Position numbers and translations under genes: made by a program. The notes under the pieces are model-generated. The model worked only from the letters and a program-made list of their open reading frames with translations. It was not told the DNA's origin and searched no databases. A DNA stretch of 38,644 nucleotides from contig QHYS01000334.1 of NCBI GenBank assembly GCA_003223325.1, forward strand, positions 1-38,644, in the 5' to 3' direction. This DNA comes from Acidobacteriota bacterium (lineage in GTDB: Bacteria; Acidobacteriota; Terriglobia; Acidiferrales; UBA7541). Below are positions 22,631-31,473 of the stretch, in pieces (position 1 is the stretch's first letter; each line of letters begins with the position of its first letter).

Positions 22631-23524
22631 ATGCTCTATAAAAACCGCTATTCATGCGGTATTGTGATTACAGTGTGCGAAATGATAAAGTTCGAACACT
22701 CCGTTTTCGCCTTACCGTTTGCGCTCACCGGGGCGCTACTCGCCGCGCGTTATGGCGAAGGCCAAGCGTGGCCATCAGTGCGGCAGATCGTCTGGATTAT
22801 GGTGGCCATGGTGAGCGCGCGCTCCGCCGCCATGACCATGAACCGCATCGCCGACGTGAGCTACGATCGCGCGAATCCGCGCACCCGCAACCGAGCGCTG
22901 GCCACCGGCACTGTTTCCATCAGCTTCGCCTGGGCCTTCACGTTTGCGAGTGCCGTCGTGCTGATAATCGCGGCTTGGCGGCTGAATCGATTGGCGCTCG
23001 AGCTTTCGCCGGTGGCCTTGGCGGTCCTCTTTCTGTATTCCTATACCAAGCGTTTCACCATGTGGTCGCACCTCGTACTTGGATTCTGCCTGGGAATGTC
23101 GCCCGCCGCGGCATGGATTGCCATCGCCGGCGCGCTTGATCCCCGCATGCTGATTCTTTGCGCTGCGGTGACTCTCTGGGTGGGCGGCTTCGATGTGCTT
23201 TACGCCTGCCAGGACCTCGATTTCGACCGACGCGCCGGACTCTATTCGGTGCCTAAGCGCTTCGGCGTCACTCGAGCTCTTCTGATCGCCCGCGGTATGC
23301 ACGTGATCATGGTGGCGCTGCTCGCCTGGCTGGCGGCCAGCTTTCGCTTGCCGTGGCCCGCGTGGGCGGGAATTGCGGTTATCGCGGCGCTGCTCGCCTA
23401 CGAGCATTCGCTCGTCCACGCAGACGATCTGCGGCGCCTGAATGCTGCGTTTTTCGCGGTGAACGGTTATATTAGTCTGCTGTTCCTGCTGTTCTGGGGC
23501 GCTGCAGTGGCTGTCGCGCGCTGA
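22631..23524 (+). CDS. mqnP: UbiA-family prenyltransferase of menaquinone synthesis
   Basis: Membrane protein of about 297 residues with eight to nine hydrophobic helices. The two polyprenyl-diphosphate sites are NRIADVSYDRANPRTRNRAL (NxxxDxxxD) and the second Asp-rich loop YACQDLDFDRRAGLYSVP. MKFEHSVF-like wording (MIKFEHSVFALPFALTGALL) is typical of MqnP, which prenylates 1,4-dihydroxy-6-naphthoate in the futalosine pathway. The mqnE gene follows 91 bases later, supporting this choice over a general UbiA. The start is uncertain: ATG 22631 gives a family-like length, 22682 starts at MIKFEH, and the frame opens at 22592 next to the integrase ATG. The first 17 residues look unusual. Confidence 0.8.
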   Translation: MLYKNRYSCGIVITVCEMIKFEHSVFALPFALTGALLAARYGEGQAWPSVRQIVWIMVAMVSARSAAMTMNRIADVSYDRANPRTRNRALATGTVSISFAWAFTFASAVVLIIAAWRLNRLALELSPVALAVLFLYSYTKRFTMWSHLVLGFCLGMSPAAAWIAIAGALDPRMLILCAAVTLWVGGFDVLYACQDLDFDRRAGLYSVPKRFGVTRALLIARGMHVIMVALLAWLAASFRLPWPAWAGIAVIAALLAYEHSLVHADDLRRLNAAFFAVNGYISLLFLLFWGAAVAVAR

Positions 23525-23615
23525 TCGGATGGAATCAGCCGGTGCGACTGTTATCATTTCGAAGCGAAGAACCTCTCAGGATCTACGATGTCTTTAAGGC
23601 GATTGTGGTGAGTGC

Positions 23616-24794
23616 ATGAGCTTCTCGCAGCTTCCTGGAATGAAACCCTCGGCTCCCATAATCGATGACGCTCGCTTGGAGCCCATCGCCGCCAGAGTAC
23701 TGGCCGGCGAACGGCTCAGCTTCGAGGACGGAGTGGCGCTCTACCGCTCGCCCGATCTGCTGGCGCTGGGCTGGCTGGCAAATCACGTCCGCGAGAAACG
23801 CCATAGCGACGTTTGCTACTTCAACGTCAATCGGCACATCAATCCGACCAACGTTTGCATCGCGCACTGCAAGCTTTGCGCCTTTGGCCGCGGCCCGGAC
23901 GCGCCCGGAGCATATACGTTTGCCCTCGAAGAGATTTGGCAGCGCGCCGAACAAGGCCTGCGCGAAGGCGCAACCGAATTTCACTTGGTTGGCGGGCTTC
24001 ATCCCGATCTCCCCTTCGAATATTTTCTCGACCTCATCCGGGGCCTCAAGGAGCGCTGCCCCGGTGTGCACTTGAAGGCCTTCACCATGGTCGAGGTTGG
24101 CTACTTCGCGCGCATCTCCAAGCTCTCCATCCGCGATACGCTGTTCGCGCTCAAGGGTGCCGGCGTGGACTCACTTCCCGGCGGCGGTGCGGAGATTTTC
24201 AATCCTCGCGTGCGCAAAATTATTTGCGACCACAAGGTAAGCGGCCAGCAGTGGCTCAATATCGCCCGCACGGCGCACCAGATCGGCCTTCATTCCAACG
24301 CCACCATGCTCTACGGCCATATCGAAACCGATGAAGAGCGCGTCGAGCATTTGCTGGCTTTACGCGCTTTACAGGATGAGACCCGCGGCTTTGTGGCTTT
24401 CATTCCGCTGGCGTTTCACCCCGAGAACACCGGGCTTGCGCACTTACCCAAGCCGACCGGGTTCACCGATCTCAAGACCATGGCCATCTCGCGCTTGCTG
24501 CTCGATAATTTCGATCACATCAAGGCTTATTGGATCATGCTCACGCCGCGCGTGGCGCAAATTGCCCTGCGTTTCGGAGCCGATGACATCGATGGCACTG
24601 TCGTGGAAGAGAAGATTTATCACGATGCTGGCGCCACCACAGCGCAGTTCACACCGCGCGCCCAGCTCGAACGGCTGATCCGCGAAGCGGGCCGCGTGCC
24701 CGTGGAGCGCGATACGCTGTACCGCCCCATGGATCGCTCGAAGATGCCGCCGCCTGCGCCGCAGCCCGCCGCCAGCCTTTCCATCATCGTTTAA
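23616..24794 (+). CDS. mqnE: Aminofutalosine synthase (radical SAM)
   Basis: 392-residue cytoplasmic radical SAM enzyme. The iron-sulfur cluster motif CIAHCKLC (Cys81, Cys85, Cys88) follows NVNRHINPTNV. The remaining signatures are those of MqnE rather than MqnC: FHLVGGLHPDLPFEYF, LPGGGAEIFNPRVRKIICD, and RFGADDIDGTVVEEKIYHDA. It joins enolpyruvyl benzoate to S-adenosylmethionine to form aminofutalosine in menaquinone synthesis. It lies downstream of mqnP in the same direction. ATG 23616 has a weak ribosome site; ATG 23640 is an alternative. Confidence 0.9.
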   Translation: MSFSQLPGMKPSAPIIDDARLEPIAARVLAGERLSFEDGVALYRSPDLLALGWLANHVREKRHSDVCYFNVNRHINPTNVCIAHCKLCAFGRGPDAPGAYTFALEEIWQRAEQGLREGATEFHLVGGLHPDLPFEYFLDLIRGLKERCPGVHLKAFTMVEVGYFARISKLSIRDTLFALKGAGVDSLPGGGAEIFNPRVRKIICDHKVSGQQWLNIARTAHQIGLHSNATMLYGHIETDEERVEHLLALRALQDETRGFVAFIPLAFHPENTGLAHLPKPTGFTDLKTMAISRLLLDNFDHIKAYWIMLTPRVAQIALRFGADDIDGTVVEEKIYHDAGATTAQFTPRAQLERLIREAGRVPVERDTLYRPMDRSKMPPPAPQPAASLSIIV

Positions 24795-24830
24795 TCGGCA
24801 ACCGATATAACCGGCGTTTGCGGCCGCCAA

Positions 24831-26243
24831 TCAAACTGTCTCTCGGGCTGTTCCCTCGGCCCTTCGTTCATCCGAAGCTTCAACGGTTGGTGGGCTGCGG
24901 CGATTCAGAAGCGCTCCGCCGGCGAGCAGCGCGTAAAACGGGACATAGGTGAGCCACTGAAAATACGGATCGAAATGCCAGATGCCATCGATCTGATATT
25001 CGATGAGCACTTTGTAGGAAAGAAATTGCAGAATACTCAGGAGCAGCCAGGCGGGATTTGGGAAAAAGCAAAGTAGCGGAACAATCCAGGTGAAGTACCA
25101 CGAATACGTATTGGGCGCGAGCATCAGAATGGCGCCGATGATCAGAAACGCCGCCCTGAGCGGCTCGATTTTCCTCGCGGCGGCCCAGATCGCCAGACCG
25201 AGCACGACGCCCTCGCCGATTCCCGCGGCGATCTCCTGGTGTCCGGAAGACCACAGCAGTACGGCGTAGAGGCTGGGATTGTTGTCTTGCCAGATGGCCT
25301 GGTAACGAAAGAATATCTCCGGAAACTGCCTGAGCGCGGAACGATAAGGCCAAACGCACACAGCAGTGACCAGCGCCGCTCCGCCTAGCGCGAACCAGCC
25401 TCGAAGCTTTCGAGGCCATTGGGAAAGCCGCAATGCCAGGGGCAACAAAGTGATGGGAAAGAGCTTCGCCAATGCGCCTGCGGTCAGTGTGATGGCTGAC
25501 GCGACCGATTGCGTCGGGGTCAAATTCGGTGCTCCTGGCCGCTTTTTTATAATCGCCAGCGCAGCAACCATTGCCGCAATCGCCAGCGAGTCGTTATGCC
25601 CGCTGGCTGCGAATTCAACGATAACCAGCGGATTCCAAGCGTAGACAGCGAGCCGGAAATTCCCGTCGGCGTAGGATCGCAGCCACGTTGCCAGCAGCGC
25701 CAGCACAAGGAGGTCCGCCAAAACAAAAGGCAGTTTGAACGCCATTGTTCCGGGCAACAGGCGTGCTCCGAGCCGGAAGACGAGTTGCGACAGCGGAGGA
25801 TACATGGATGGAATTTCCGGTCCCGGCATGATGACCCAGCCTGGATCGCGCAGGTAGGCCAGCCGGGGATCGTTCGGCGCCAGGGCATACGGGTTCCAGC
25901 CCGCCTTCTGGACGCGGCCGTCCCAGCGATAACGTTGAATGTCGGTGGAAAGTGCGGGCGTGAGCGAGTAAAGTGTCAGGCGAAAAACCACCGCGCCGGC
26001 TACCACAATCCAAAGTGTCGGGCGGCTTTTTGAGGAGTGCTCGAGGACGTATAGCGCGATGAAATACACTATGCCGGCGGCCAAGGCCAGAGCGATCGTC
26101 TCGATGACCTCCACTTTCAAGTTGCCTAGGCGCGCCATCAGGGCGAAAAGGGTTTCCAGGACGAGTGCGCCGGCAATGGCTACGGAGGTTTGCGAAGCAA
26201 TAATCCGACGCAGCGCGTAAGAAGGCTGAGGGGCCTCAATCAT
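24831..26243 (-). CDS. GT-C membrane glycosyltransferase (polyprenol-phosphate sugar dependent)
   Basis: 470-residue protein with about 10-12 hydrophobic helices. The loop STDIQRYRWDGRVQKAGWNP followed by YALAPND is the acidic catalytic loop of polyprenyl-phosphate-dependent mannosyltransferases (GT87/MptB-like, DUF2029 group). SMYPPLSQLVF follows as in that family. It should transfer a hexose from polyprenyl phosphate to a periplasmic glycan or protein. ATG 26243 (MIEAPQPSYAL) begins just before the first helix; the frame is open to a GTG at 26309. It is divergent from the GT2 gene and converges with mqnE, 36 bases apart. Acceptor unknown. Confidence 0.75.
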   Translation of the reverse strand: MIEAPQPSYALRRIIASQTSVAIAGALVLETLFALMARLGNLKVEVIETIALALAAGIVYFIALYVLEHSSKSRPTLWIVVAGAVVFRLTLYSLTPALSTDIQRYRWDGRVQKAGWNPYALAPNDPRLAYLRDPGWVIMPGPEIPSMYPPLSQLVFRLGARLLPGTMAFKLPFVLADLLVLALLATWLRSYADGNFRLAVYAWNPLVIVEFAASGHNDSLAIAAMVAALAIIKKRPGAPNLTPTQSVASAITLTAGALAKLFPITLLPLALRLSQWPRKLRGWFALGGAALVTAVCVWPYRSALRQFPEIFFRYQAIWQDNNPSLYAVLLWSSGHQEIAAGIGEGVVLGLAIWAAARKIEPLRAAFLIIGAILMLAPNTYSWYFTWIVPLLCFFPNPAWLLLSILQFLSYKVLIEYQIDGIWHFDPYFQWLTYVPFYALLAGGALLNRRSPPTVEASDERRAEGTARETV

Positions 26244-26320
26244 CGATCGGGCCCGCCACATTCGCTGACAGGAGATTGGCCGAGAAGAGTTCCACGGGGA
26301 AGCGTTCACGTTGAGGAGGA

Positions 26321-27964
26321 ATGCAGGGCTTGTTCGGCGCTGATGTCATCTTGAGGATGGCGGCGGTCCAAGGCTGGCTGGGCTCTTGGTCACGGCTCAC
26401 TGATTCCCGCCGAGATCCGTTCAGCGGAATTTATCAGCTGAATGCTTTCGATTTGGCCATCGTGATCCCGTACTTCCTTGTCCTCGGGGTGCTCGCGGCG
26501 TACGGATTGCATCGCTATTGGTTAGTCTATTGCTACTCCAAGCACCGCGCCAACATCCCCGTTAAGCCCGCCGAACCGACCCTTTGGCCGAAGGTAACTA
26601 TACAGCTTCCCATCTATAACGAGCGCTATGTCGTTGAGCGCCTGGTCGAGGCCATTTCGCGTCTCGATTATCCGTCCGGTTTGCTCGAGGTCCAGCTGCT
26701 GGACGATTCCACCGACGAGACCCAGGAAGTCGCCCGAGGCTGCGTCGAGCGCTATCGCGCCCTCGGGCTCGAACTCGGCCGTCTGCACCGCGCCAATCGC
26801 GAAGGCTTTAAAGCGGGCGCCTTGGCCGAGGGTCTGAAGTCCGCGAGCGGGGAGTTCATCGCCATCTTCGATGCAGATTTTCAGCCGAGTCCCGATTTTC
26901 TGCGCCGCACGCTGCCCTATTTCAGCGATCCCAGGTTAGCCATGGTGCAGACACGCTGGACCTATCTCAACCGCGATTACTCCGCCCTTACCCAAGTCGA
27001 AAGCATCCTGCTCGACGGCCACTTCGTCATCGAACACGGCGCGCGGGCCCGTAGCGGGCGCTTCTTCAATTTCAACGGCACTGCCGGTGTTTGGCGGCGA
27101 AAAGCCATAGACGAGGCTGGCGGCTGGCACCACGACACCCTAACCGAAGACACCGATCTCTCCTATCGCGCCCAGCTTTGCGGCTGGCGATTTTTGTATT
27201 TGCAGGATATCGAGTGCCCCTCGGAATTGCCTGTGGAAATGAACGCCTTCAAGGCCCAGCAGGCGCGTTGGGCCAAGGGCCTAATGCAGACCGCCAAGAA
27301 AATTCTGCCCCGCGTGCTCCGCGCCGACCTACCCGCCGGCGTAAAGGCCGAAGCTTTCTTTCACCTGACGGCTAATATCAGCTACCCGCTGATGGTGATG
27401 CTCTCCACGCTCCTGCTACCGGCCATGATCGTTCGTTTTTATCAAGGCTGGGTGCAGATGCTGCTTATTGATCTGCCCCTGTTTCTGGCTTCGAGCTGCT
27501 CGATTTCCGGCTTCTATCTGACGGCACAGCGCGCTCTCTACCCCCAGTCCTGGACGCGAAGAATCATGTACCTGCCATTTGTCATGGCGGTCGGCATCGG
27601 TCTTTCCGTCCGCAATGCCAAAGCCGTGCTCGAAGCGATTTTCGGCGTGAGCTCTGAATTCGCGCGAACTCCCAAATACCGCATCGAAGGCCAATCCGGC
27701 ACCTGGCGCCACAAAGGCTACCGCAACCGCGCCGGCTGGATGCCCTACGTCGAAGTGGCTCTCGGCCTTTACTTCGCCGCCACGGTCTATTACTCCATTC
27801 AGAACGAAAACTATTTCACCGCGCCCTTCCTGCTGCTCTTTGTCTGGGGCTACCTGTACACCGGCGTGATGTCGCTCGGGCAAGTATGGCTTGAGCGTCT
27901 GCACATCGGCGTGCGCACGCCTGAAGAGATTCGCCCCGCCGCCTCCGGCGTCCCCGGTTTCTAG
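26321..27964 (+). CDS. Processive GT2 glycosyltransferase (cellulose synthase-like)
   Basis: 547 residues. One membrane helix at about 44-62 is followed by a GT-A catalytic domain: LDDSTDET (128-), DADFQPSP (184-), TEDTDLSYR (275-) and QQARW (313-317), the D, DxD, TED, QxxRW set of inverting processive synthases. Four or five C-terminal helices form the export channel region. Related enzymes make beta-linked glucans or glucomannan, but no PilZ domain or partner is fused here. The ATG at 26321 is only one or two bases after a strong AGGAGG, too close; TTG 26330 or ATG 26357 could be the true start. The gene is divergent from the GT-C gene. Confidence 0.82.
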   Translation: MQGLFGADVILRMAAVQGWLGSWSRLTDSRRDPFSGIYQLNAFDLAIVIPYFLVLGVLAAYGLHRYWLVYCYSKHRANIPVKPAEPTLWPKVTIQLPIYNERYVVERLVEAISRLDYPSGLLEVQLLDDSTDETQEVARGCVERYRALGLELGRLHRANREGFKAGALAEGLKSASGEFIAIFDADFQPSPDFLRRTLPYFSDPRLAMVQTRWTYLNRDYSALTQVESILLDGHFVIEHGARARSGRFFNFNGTAGVWRRKAIDEAGGWHHDTLTEDTDLSYRAQLCGWRFLYLQDIECPSELPVEMNAFKAQQARWAKGLMQTAKKILPRVLRADLPAGVKAEAFFHLTANISYPLMVMLSTLLLPAMIVRFYQGWVQMLLIDLPLFLASSCSISGFYLTAQRALYPQSWTRRIMYLPFVMAVGIGLSVRNAKAVLEAIFGVSSEFARTPKYRIEGQSGTWRHKGYRNRAGWMPYVEVALGLYFAATVYYSIQNENYFTAPFLLLFVWGYLYTGVMSLGQVWLERLHIGVRTPEEIRPAASGVPGF

Positions 27965-27988
27965 ATTCGTTCATGGGGAAAAAGGTCA

Positions 27989-28005
27989 AACGGGTACCGC
28001 CCGTT
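27989..28005. terminator. Possible bidirectional stem between convergent genes
   Basis: AACGGG TACCG CCCGTT forms a 6-bp stem between the GT2 stop and the toxin gene stop. A six-T run starts 14 bases later on the + strand (28019), further away than in a standard terminator. Confidence 0.25.
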
Positions 28006-28033
28006 CCGAGCTCCAAGCCTTTTTTAAGCTGCC

Positions 28034-28378
28034 CTACAACAACCCCAGAGCAACCTTCACCTGTTCTTGAATCCTGCCGAACGTACGGGGTGGCAACGCC
28101 CCGAGAGGCGGATAATGAAAGTAGGTCTTCTCCAGGGTTGTCACCTGATCACATTTGGCCCAGCCGTCATACTGCAATCCTCCCTCTCCCGCCGCCACCG
28201 GAACGCGCATACTGAATTCGCGATGCTGGGCCGTCGTCAAAGGAACGACGCAAACATCGAGAGCGAATTTATTGACAGAGTCCACGGAGACGACGACTGC
28301 CGGTCGAGGTTTGTCCATTTGCACTAGGTAGACCTCCCCACGTTTCGGATACCAACCGAGAGGCTTTTGAACACGCAT
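28034..28378 (-). CDS. MazF/PemK-family endoribonuclease toxin
   Basis: 114-residue protein with the PemK-like beta-barrel: YPKRGEVYLVQMDKPRPAVV, then VVPLTTAQHREFSMRVPV and AKCDQVTTLEKTYFHYP. The conserved Arg after the K-x-R-P motif and the Thr of PLTT match the RNA-cleaving site of MazF. It should cut single-stranded RNA at a short motif and stop growth when free of antitoxin. The ATG follows the antitoxin stop without a gap (TAAATG), so translation is coupled. I leave the symbol blank since subgroup names vary. Confidence 0.85.
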   Translation of the reverse strand: MRVQKPLGWYPKRGEVYLVQMDKPRPAVVVSVDSVNKFALDVCVVPLTTAQHREFSMRVPVAAGEGGLQYDGWAKCDQVTTLEKTYFHYPPLGALPPRTFGRIQEQVKVALGLL

Positions 28379-28630
28379 TTAATGTCTCGTGAGACTGCGG
28401 AGAGAGGCCCGCTGGAGGGCCCTTGTTTCGCGTCTCTCAGCCTTGCCGATATCCGAAAAGAAACTGGCTGCCTCTCGTTCGAGCCGCTCGTATTGCTCTT
28501 CGAGCATGGCGCGCCGAAGCAGCTCATTAACGCGCTGGCTGGCTGGCCGCTCACCCTTCGTGTTCACGATGTAGTCGCTGATCTCTCGTTCTATCGTGAA
28601 GCACTTTGCTATCCTAGTAGTTTTACTCAT
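28379..28630 (-). CDS. Antitoxin partner of the MazF-like toxin
   Basis: 83-residue protein with an N-terminal stretch (KTTRIAKCFTIEREISDYIV) like a ribbon-helix-helix DNA-binding unit. A charged helical C-terminus (LLRRAMLEEQYERLEREAAS) should wrap the toxin. Gene order, size and the abutting toxin gene support the call. No Shine-Dalgarno sequence precedes the ATG, and the predicted -10 box is about 20 bases upstream, so the mRNA may be nearly leaderless. Confidence 0.75.
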   Translation of the reverse strand: MSKTTRIAKCFTIEREISDYIVNTKGERPASQRVNELLRRAMLEEQYERLEREAASFFSDIGKAERRETRALQRASLRSLTRH

Positions 28631-28636
28631 ATGATT

Positions 28637-28656
28637 TATAATAGGTATCTATTATA
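28637..28656 (-). promoter_or_regulatory. Toxin-antitoxin operator overlapping the -10 box
   Basis: TATAATAG GTAT CTATTATA is a perfect inverted repeat with 8-bp arms and a 4-base spacer. On the minus strand TATAAT (28651-28656) is a consensus -10 element inside the repeat. Binding of the antitoxin here would block its own promoter. The interval 28657-28816 shows no gene. Confidence 0.65.
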
Positions 28657-28816
28657 CCAGATCGGCCACCGCCGCGAGTAGAAAGCCGGCCGTGACGTTC
28701 CGCGGAAAATCGCCTCATCTCACGACCCATCGCGTCGCCCCTATTGAAACGTCTTTGAAATCGTGGTCAAATCGGGCGCATCAATTCGGAGGTTTACCGG
28801 AAATCGGGAGGCTTTG

Positions 28817-29956
28817 ATGAGGAATCGCAAGGGGATCCTCCTCCTCACGTCGTTTGCCTTGCTTGGAGCGCTGGCGATTAGAGCTGCGCCACCGCAACGA
28901 GGGCAACCGCAAGGCCAACAAGAAGGCCAATCAGACGGAAAGAGCATGAATCGTGGCATTCCGTGGGCCTACGGCTTCGCTACACCCTTCCTCGCAGCAC
29001 CTGCACCAGGAACCGGGGGAGGCGCTGGAGGAAGAGGCGGCGCCGCAGCAGCCGCAGCGCCTGCACCGCCGGCCCCTGCTCCTGCTGCTGAACTGGAGGA
29101 TCGCGATGCGCCACGACACCTTCCGGGCGCCGCAGCAGCCTTCGCCCTAAAAGAGGTTGACAATAACTATGGCCCCGCCGACTGGTTTCCCCAGGATCAT
29201 CCCAAAATGCCGGAGATCGTGGCCCACGGCGACAAGGCAGCGATGGTAAACGCATGCGGCTTCTGCCACTACCCCAATGGCAAGGGCCGTCCCAATAACG
29301 CCGGACCCGCGGGCTTGCCCGCCGTGTACATCCTGCAGCAGCTCGACGATTTCAAGACCGGCGCAAGGACCAGTTGGGATAAAAGAAAGCGCAATACGGG
29401 TCAAATGATCGACATCGCTAGGGGCTTGACCCAGGAAGAGATACAGGCCGCTGCCGAATACTTTTCCTCCATGAAATGGACTCCCTGGATCAAAGTGATC
29501 GAGACCGACATGGTTCCCAAGACCCATTTCGTAGGAGGCGGTGGAGGCCTGTGTATGCCGCTGGCGGGGGCCGAAGCGGGAATGGAACCCCTCGGCGACC
29601 GCATCGTCGAAACGCCAGCAAGTCCAGAAGATACCGAGCCGATGCGTAATCCCCGGTCCGGCTTCATCGCCTACGTCCCGCCCGGCACGCTTAAGAAAGG
29701 CGAAGCGCTCGTGTTGCACGGCGGCCCCGGCAAGACCGTCGCCTGTGCCGCCTGTCACGGAGAGGGGCTGAAAGGCAACGGAGGCTTTCCTTCGTTGGCC
29801 GGGCGTTCTCCGAGCTATCTCGCGCGCCAGCTCTATGACTTCCAGCACTTCACGCGCGTCGGCCCGGGCGCGCAACTGATGCAACCCGTCGTCGAGAAGC
29901 TCAGCGAAGACGACATCCTGGCAATCGTCGCTTACGTCGCTTCGCTCCAGCCCTGA
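28817..29956 (+). CDS. Exported diheme cytochrome c
   Basis: 379 residues from ATG 28817, fixed by GGGAGG five bases upstream. A signal peptide (GILLLTSFALLGALAIRAA) leads to a Gly/Ala/Pro-rich low-complexity stretch (about 60-95). Two c-type heme sites follow: CGFCH (147-151) and CAACH (310-314). The second domain has the class I pattern CAACHGEGLKGNGGFPSLAG and LYDFQHFTRVGPG, with a likely distal Met in AQLMQPV. It should carry electrons in the periplasm. The partner enzyme is not adjacent; the GMC dehydrogenase at the right end of the window is a possible donor, as an inference only. Confidence 0.85.
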   Translation: MRNRKGILLLTSFALLGALAIRAAPPQRGQPQGQQEGQSDGKSMNRGIPWAYGFATPFLAAPAPGTGGGAGGRGGAAAAAAPAPPAPAPAAELEDRDAPRHLPGAAAAFALKEVDNNYGPADWFPQDHPKMPEIVAHGDKAAMVNACGFCHYPNGKGRPNNAGPAGLPAVYILQQLDDFKTGARTSWDKRKRNTGQMIDIARGLTQEEIQAAAEYFSSMKWTPWIKVIETDMVPKTHFVGGGGGLCMPLAGAEAGMEPLGDRIVETPASPEDTEPMRNPRSGFIAYVPPGTLKKGEALVLHGGPGKTVACAACHGEGLKGNGGFPSLAGRSPSYLARQLYDFQHFTRVGPGAQLMQPVVEKLSEDDILAIVAYVASLQP

Positions 29957-30066
29957 CAATCAGCGTCAGGACGACTCTGCTGAACGCCGCGTTAGATCAG
30001 AACGTTTGTCGTTCCTAACGCCACCGCACCAATCAAGGTACGGCCAGCGCGTCACCAAGCTCACAT

Positions 30067-30816
30067 TCAAATCTGTCCCAGTCCGCCGTCCACGTTAATC
30101 TCCACGCCGGTGATGAACGAAGCATCTTGCGAAGCCAAAAATGCTACGGCGCCTGCCACTTCCTCCGGCTGGCCGAACCGCTTCATCGGAACCTTCGCAA
30201 GCAGGCCCTTGGCGAATTCATCGATGGTTTCCTTTGACAGGCCAGTCCTCTCGATGATCGGTGTAACAATAGGGCCAGGCGCAACTGCGTTCACGCGAAT
30301 GCCGCGCCCTACCAGTTCCGCGGCCGCGGTTCTCGCCAGAGAGCGCAGCGCTGCTTTAGTCGCCGAATAGGCACTGGTCCAGACGCTGCCTGTGCTGTCG
30401 GCCACACTGGTATTCAGGATGATGGACGCGCCGTCATTCAGCAACGGCAGCGCTTTCTGAATCGTGAAGTACGCCCCTTTGATGTTGATGTCAAAATTCT
30501 CGTCGTATAGGCTTTCGGATGTCTCGGCAAGCGGCGCAAACTTCGCGACTCCAGCGTTCACGAACAACACATCAATTTTGCCCAGCTTCTTCGAAATCTC
30601 CACAAACAGCCTGTCTAAATCCGCGAGTTTGGAGACGTCCGCCTGAACGGCCAGCACGCCATTTCCGATCGTTCTCGCCGCCTCGTCTAGCGTTTTCTTG
30701 CTTCGGCCCGCGATGGCGACCCTCGCACCCTCTTCCTGCAGGCGTTTCGCCGTCGCCAGCCCGATGCCGCTATTTCCGCCCGTCACTACTGCTACCTTTC
30801 CTTCGAGTCTGTTCAT
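30067..30816 (-). CDS. Short-chain dehydrogenase/reductase
   Basis: 249-residue classical SDR. The cofactor motif TGGNSGIG is at 12-19, NAGV at 87-90, the catalytic Ser137 in NTSVADST, Tyr150 and Lys154 in YSATK. It ends with FITGVEINVDGGLGQI as usual. An Arg after the Gly-rich loop (AGRSKKT) suggests NADPH. The start ATG 30816 has AAGGAGGAGG upstream. The substrate is unknown; the divergent ArsR-family gene probably regulates it. Confidence 0.9.
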   Translation of the reverse strand: MNRLEGKVAVVTGGNSGIGLATAKRLQEEGARVAIAGRSKKTLDEAARTIGNGVLAVQADVSKLADLDRLFVEISKKLGKIDVLFVNAGVAKFAPLAETSESLYDENFDINIKGAYFTIQKALPLLNDGASIILNTSVADSTGSVWTSAYSATKAALRSLARTAAAELVGRGIRVNAVAPGPIVTPIIERTGLSKETIDEFAKGLLAKVPMKRFGQPEEVAGAVAFLASQDASFITGVEINVDGGLGQI

Positions 30817-30916
30817 GTCCTCCTCCTTGTCCGTTGAATGCTCTGGTTGGGACTCCCGTGGTAAACCCACGCCCAGTGCCACCCTGTGCCAGAAGGATGC
30901 CAGGCAGCTTCAATAC

Positions 30917-30932
30917 TTAGATAACTATCTAA
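30917..30932. promoter_or_regulatory. Inverted repeat between the SDR and ArsR genes
   Basis: TTAGAT AACT ATCTAA, 6-bp arms and a 4-base spacer, lies in the AT-rich middle of the divergent gap (30817-31091). It suits an ArsR-family operator in size and place. I infer it is bound by the product of 31092-31385. Confidence 0.5.
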
Positions 30933-31091
30933 ATATATGGTTGCCAGGTTCTTAGGAGATTTTTCCACAGGGATGCTTTTCTACCTTGCGTCGGGCCAAG
31001 TCGTCGGGCCCCGACTCGAGGCCGTCACGCCGCGAAGCTAGGCTTCTTTCTGGCGGTAGACGCGGTGACTGGTCTACACTTCAATAGGCCC

Positions 31092-31385
31092 ATGAACCGT
31101 CCCGAGGTCGAAAAAATATCCAAAGCACTGGCCGACCAAACTCGCCTCAGGATATTTGAGGCCATCTCTCAAACCAAGAACGTGACCTGCGGCGAGATCG
31201 TGTCCATGCGCGGCCTTACTCCCGCAACCGTCTCTCACCATCTCAGGATTCTGAGCGAAGCTGGTTTGATCGCTTGCCGCCGCCAGGGGCAGTTCGTCTA
31301 TAGCCAAGCTGTACCGGAAACCATCGCGGCGTACTTGCGGGCGCTTGCCAAAATCGCGCGAGCCAAGAAGTCACCCCGCCGCTGA
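31092..31385 (+). CDS. ArsR-family winged-helix repressor
   Basis: 97 residues. EKISKALADQTRLRIFEAIS is the standard ArsR opening, and the recognition region is LTPATVSHHLRILSEAGLIA followed by the wing CRRQGQFVYSQAV. There is a Cys in VTCGEI, but no CxC metal site, so the signal may not be a metal. I prefer the ATG at 31092 (MNRPEVEK), which starts the family domain; a GTG-type start at 31065 is possible. It faces away from the SDR gene. Confidence 0.85.
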   Translation: MNRPEVEKISKALADQTRLRIFEAISQTKNVTCGEIVSMRGLTPATVSHHLRILSEAGLIACRRQGQFVYSQAVPETIAAYLRALAKIARAKKSPRR

Positions 31386-31473
31386 CTCCGACGCAGCGTA
31401 GCGCCTTGAGCCTCGGCGGCTTTTGCGGGCCAACTGCAACTCTCACAGAATGAACATTTGCTAGGCTCCAATC

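Noticed and set aside
22775-23557. 260-codon minus frame
   Set aside because: Antisense to mqnP; Arg/His/Gln-rich composition without family features.
29147-29959. 270-codon minus frame
   Set aside because: Antisense to the cytochrome c gene, which has a signal peptide and two heme motifs.
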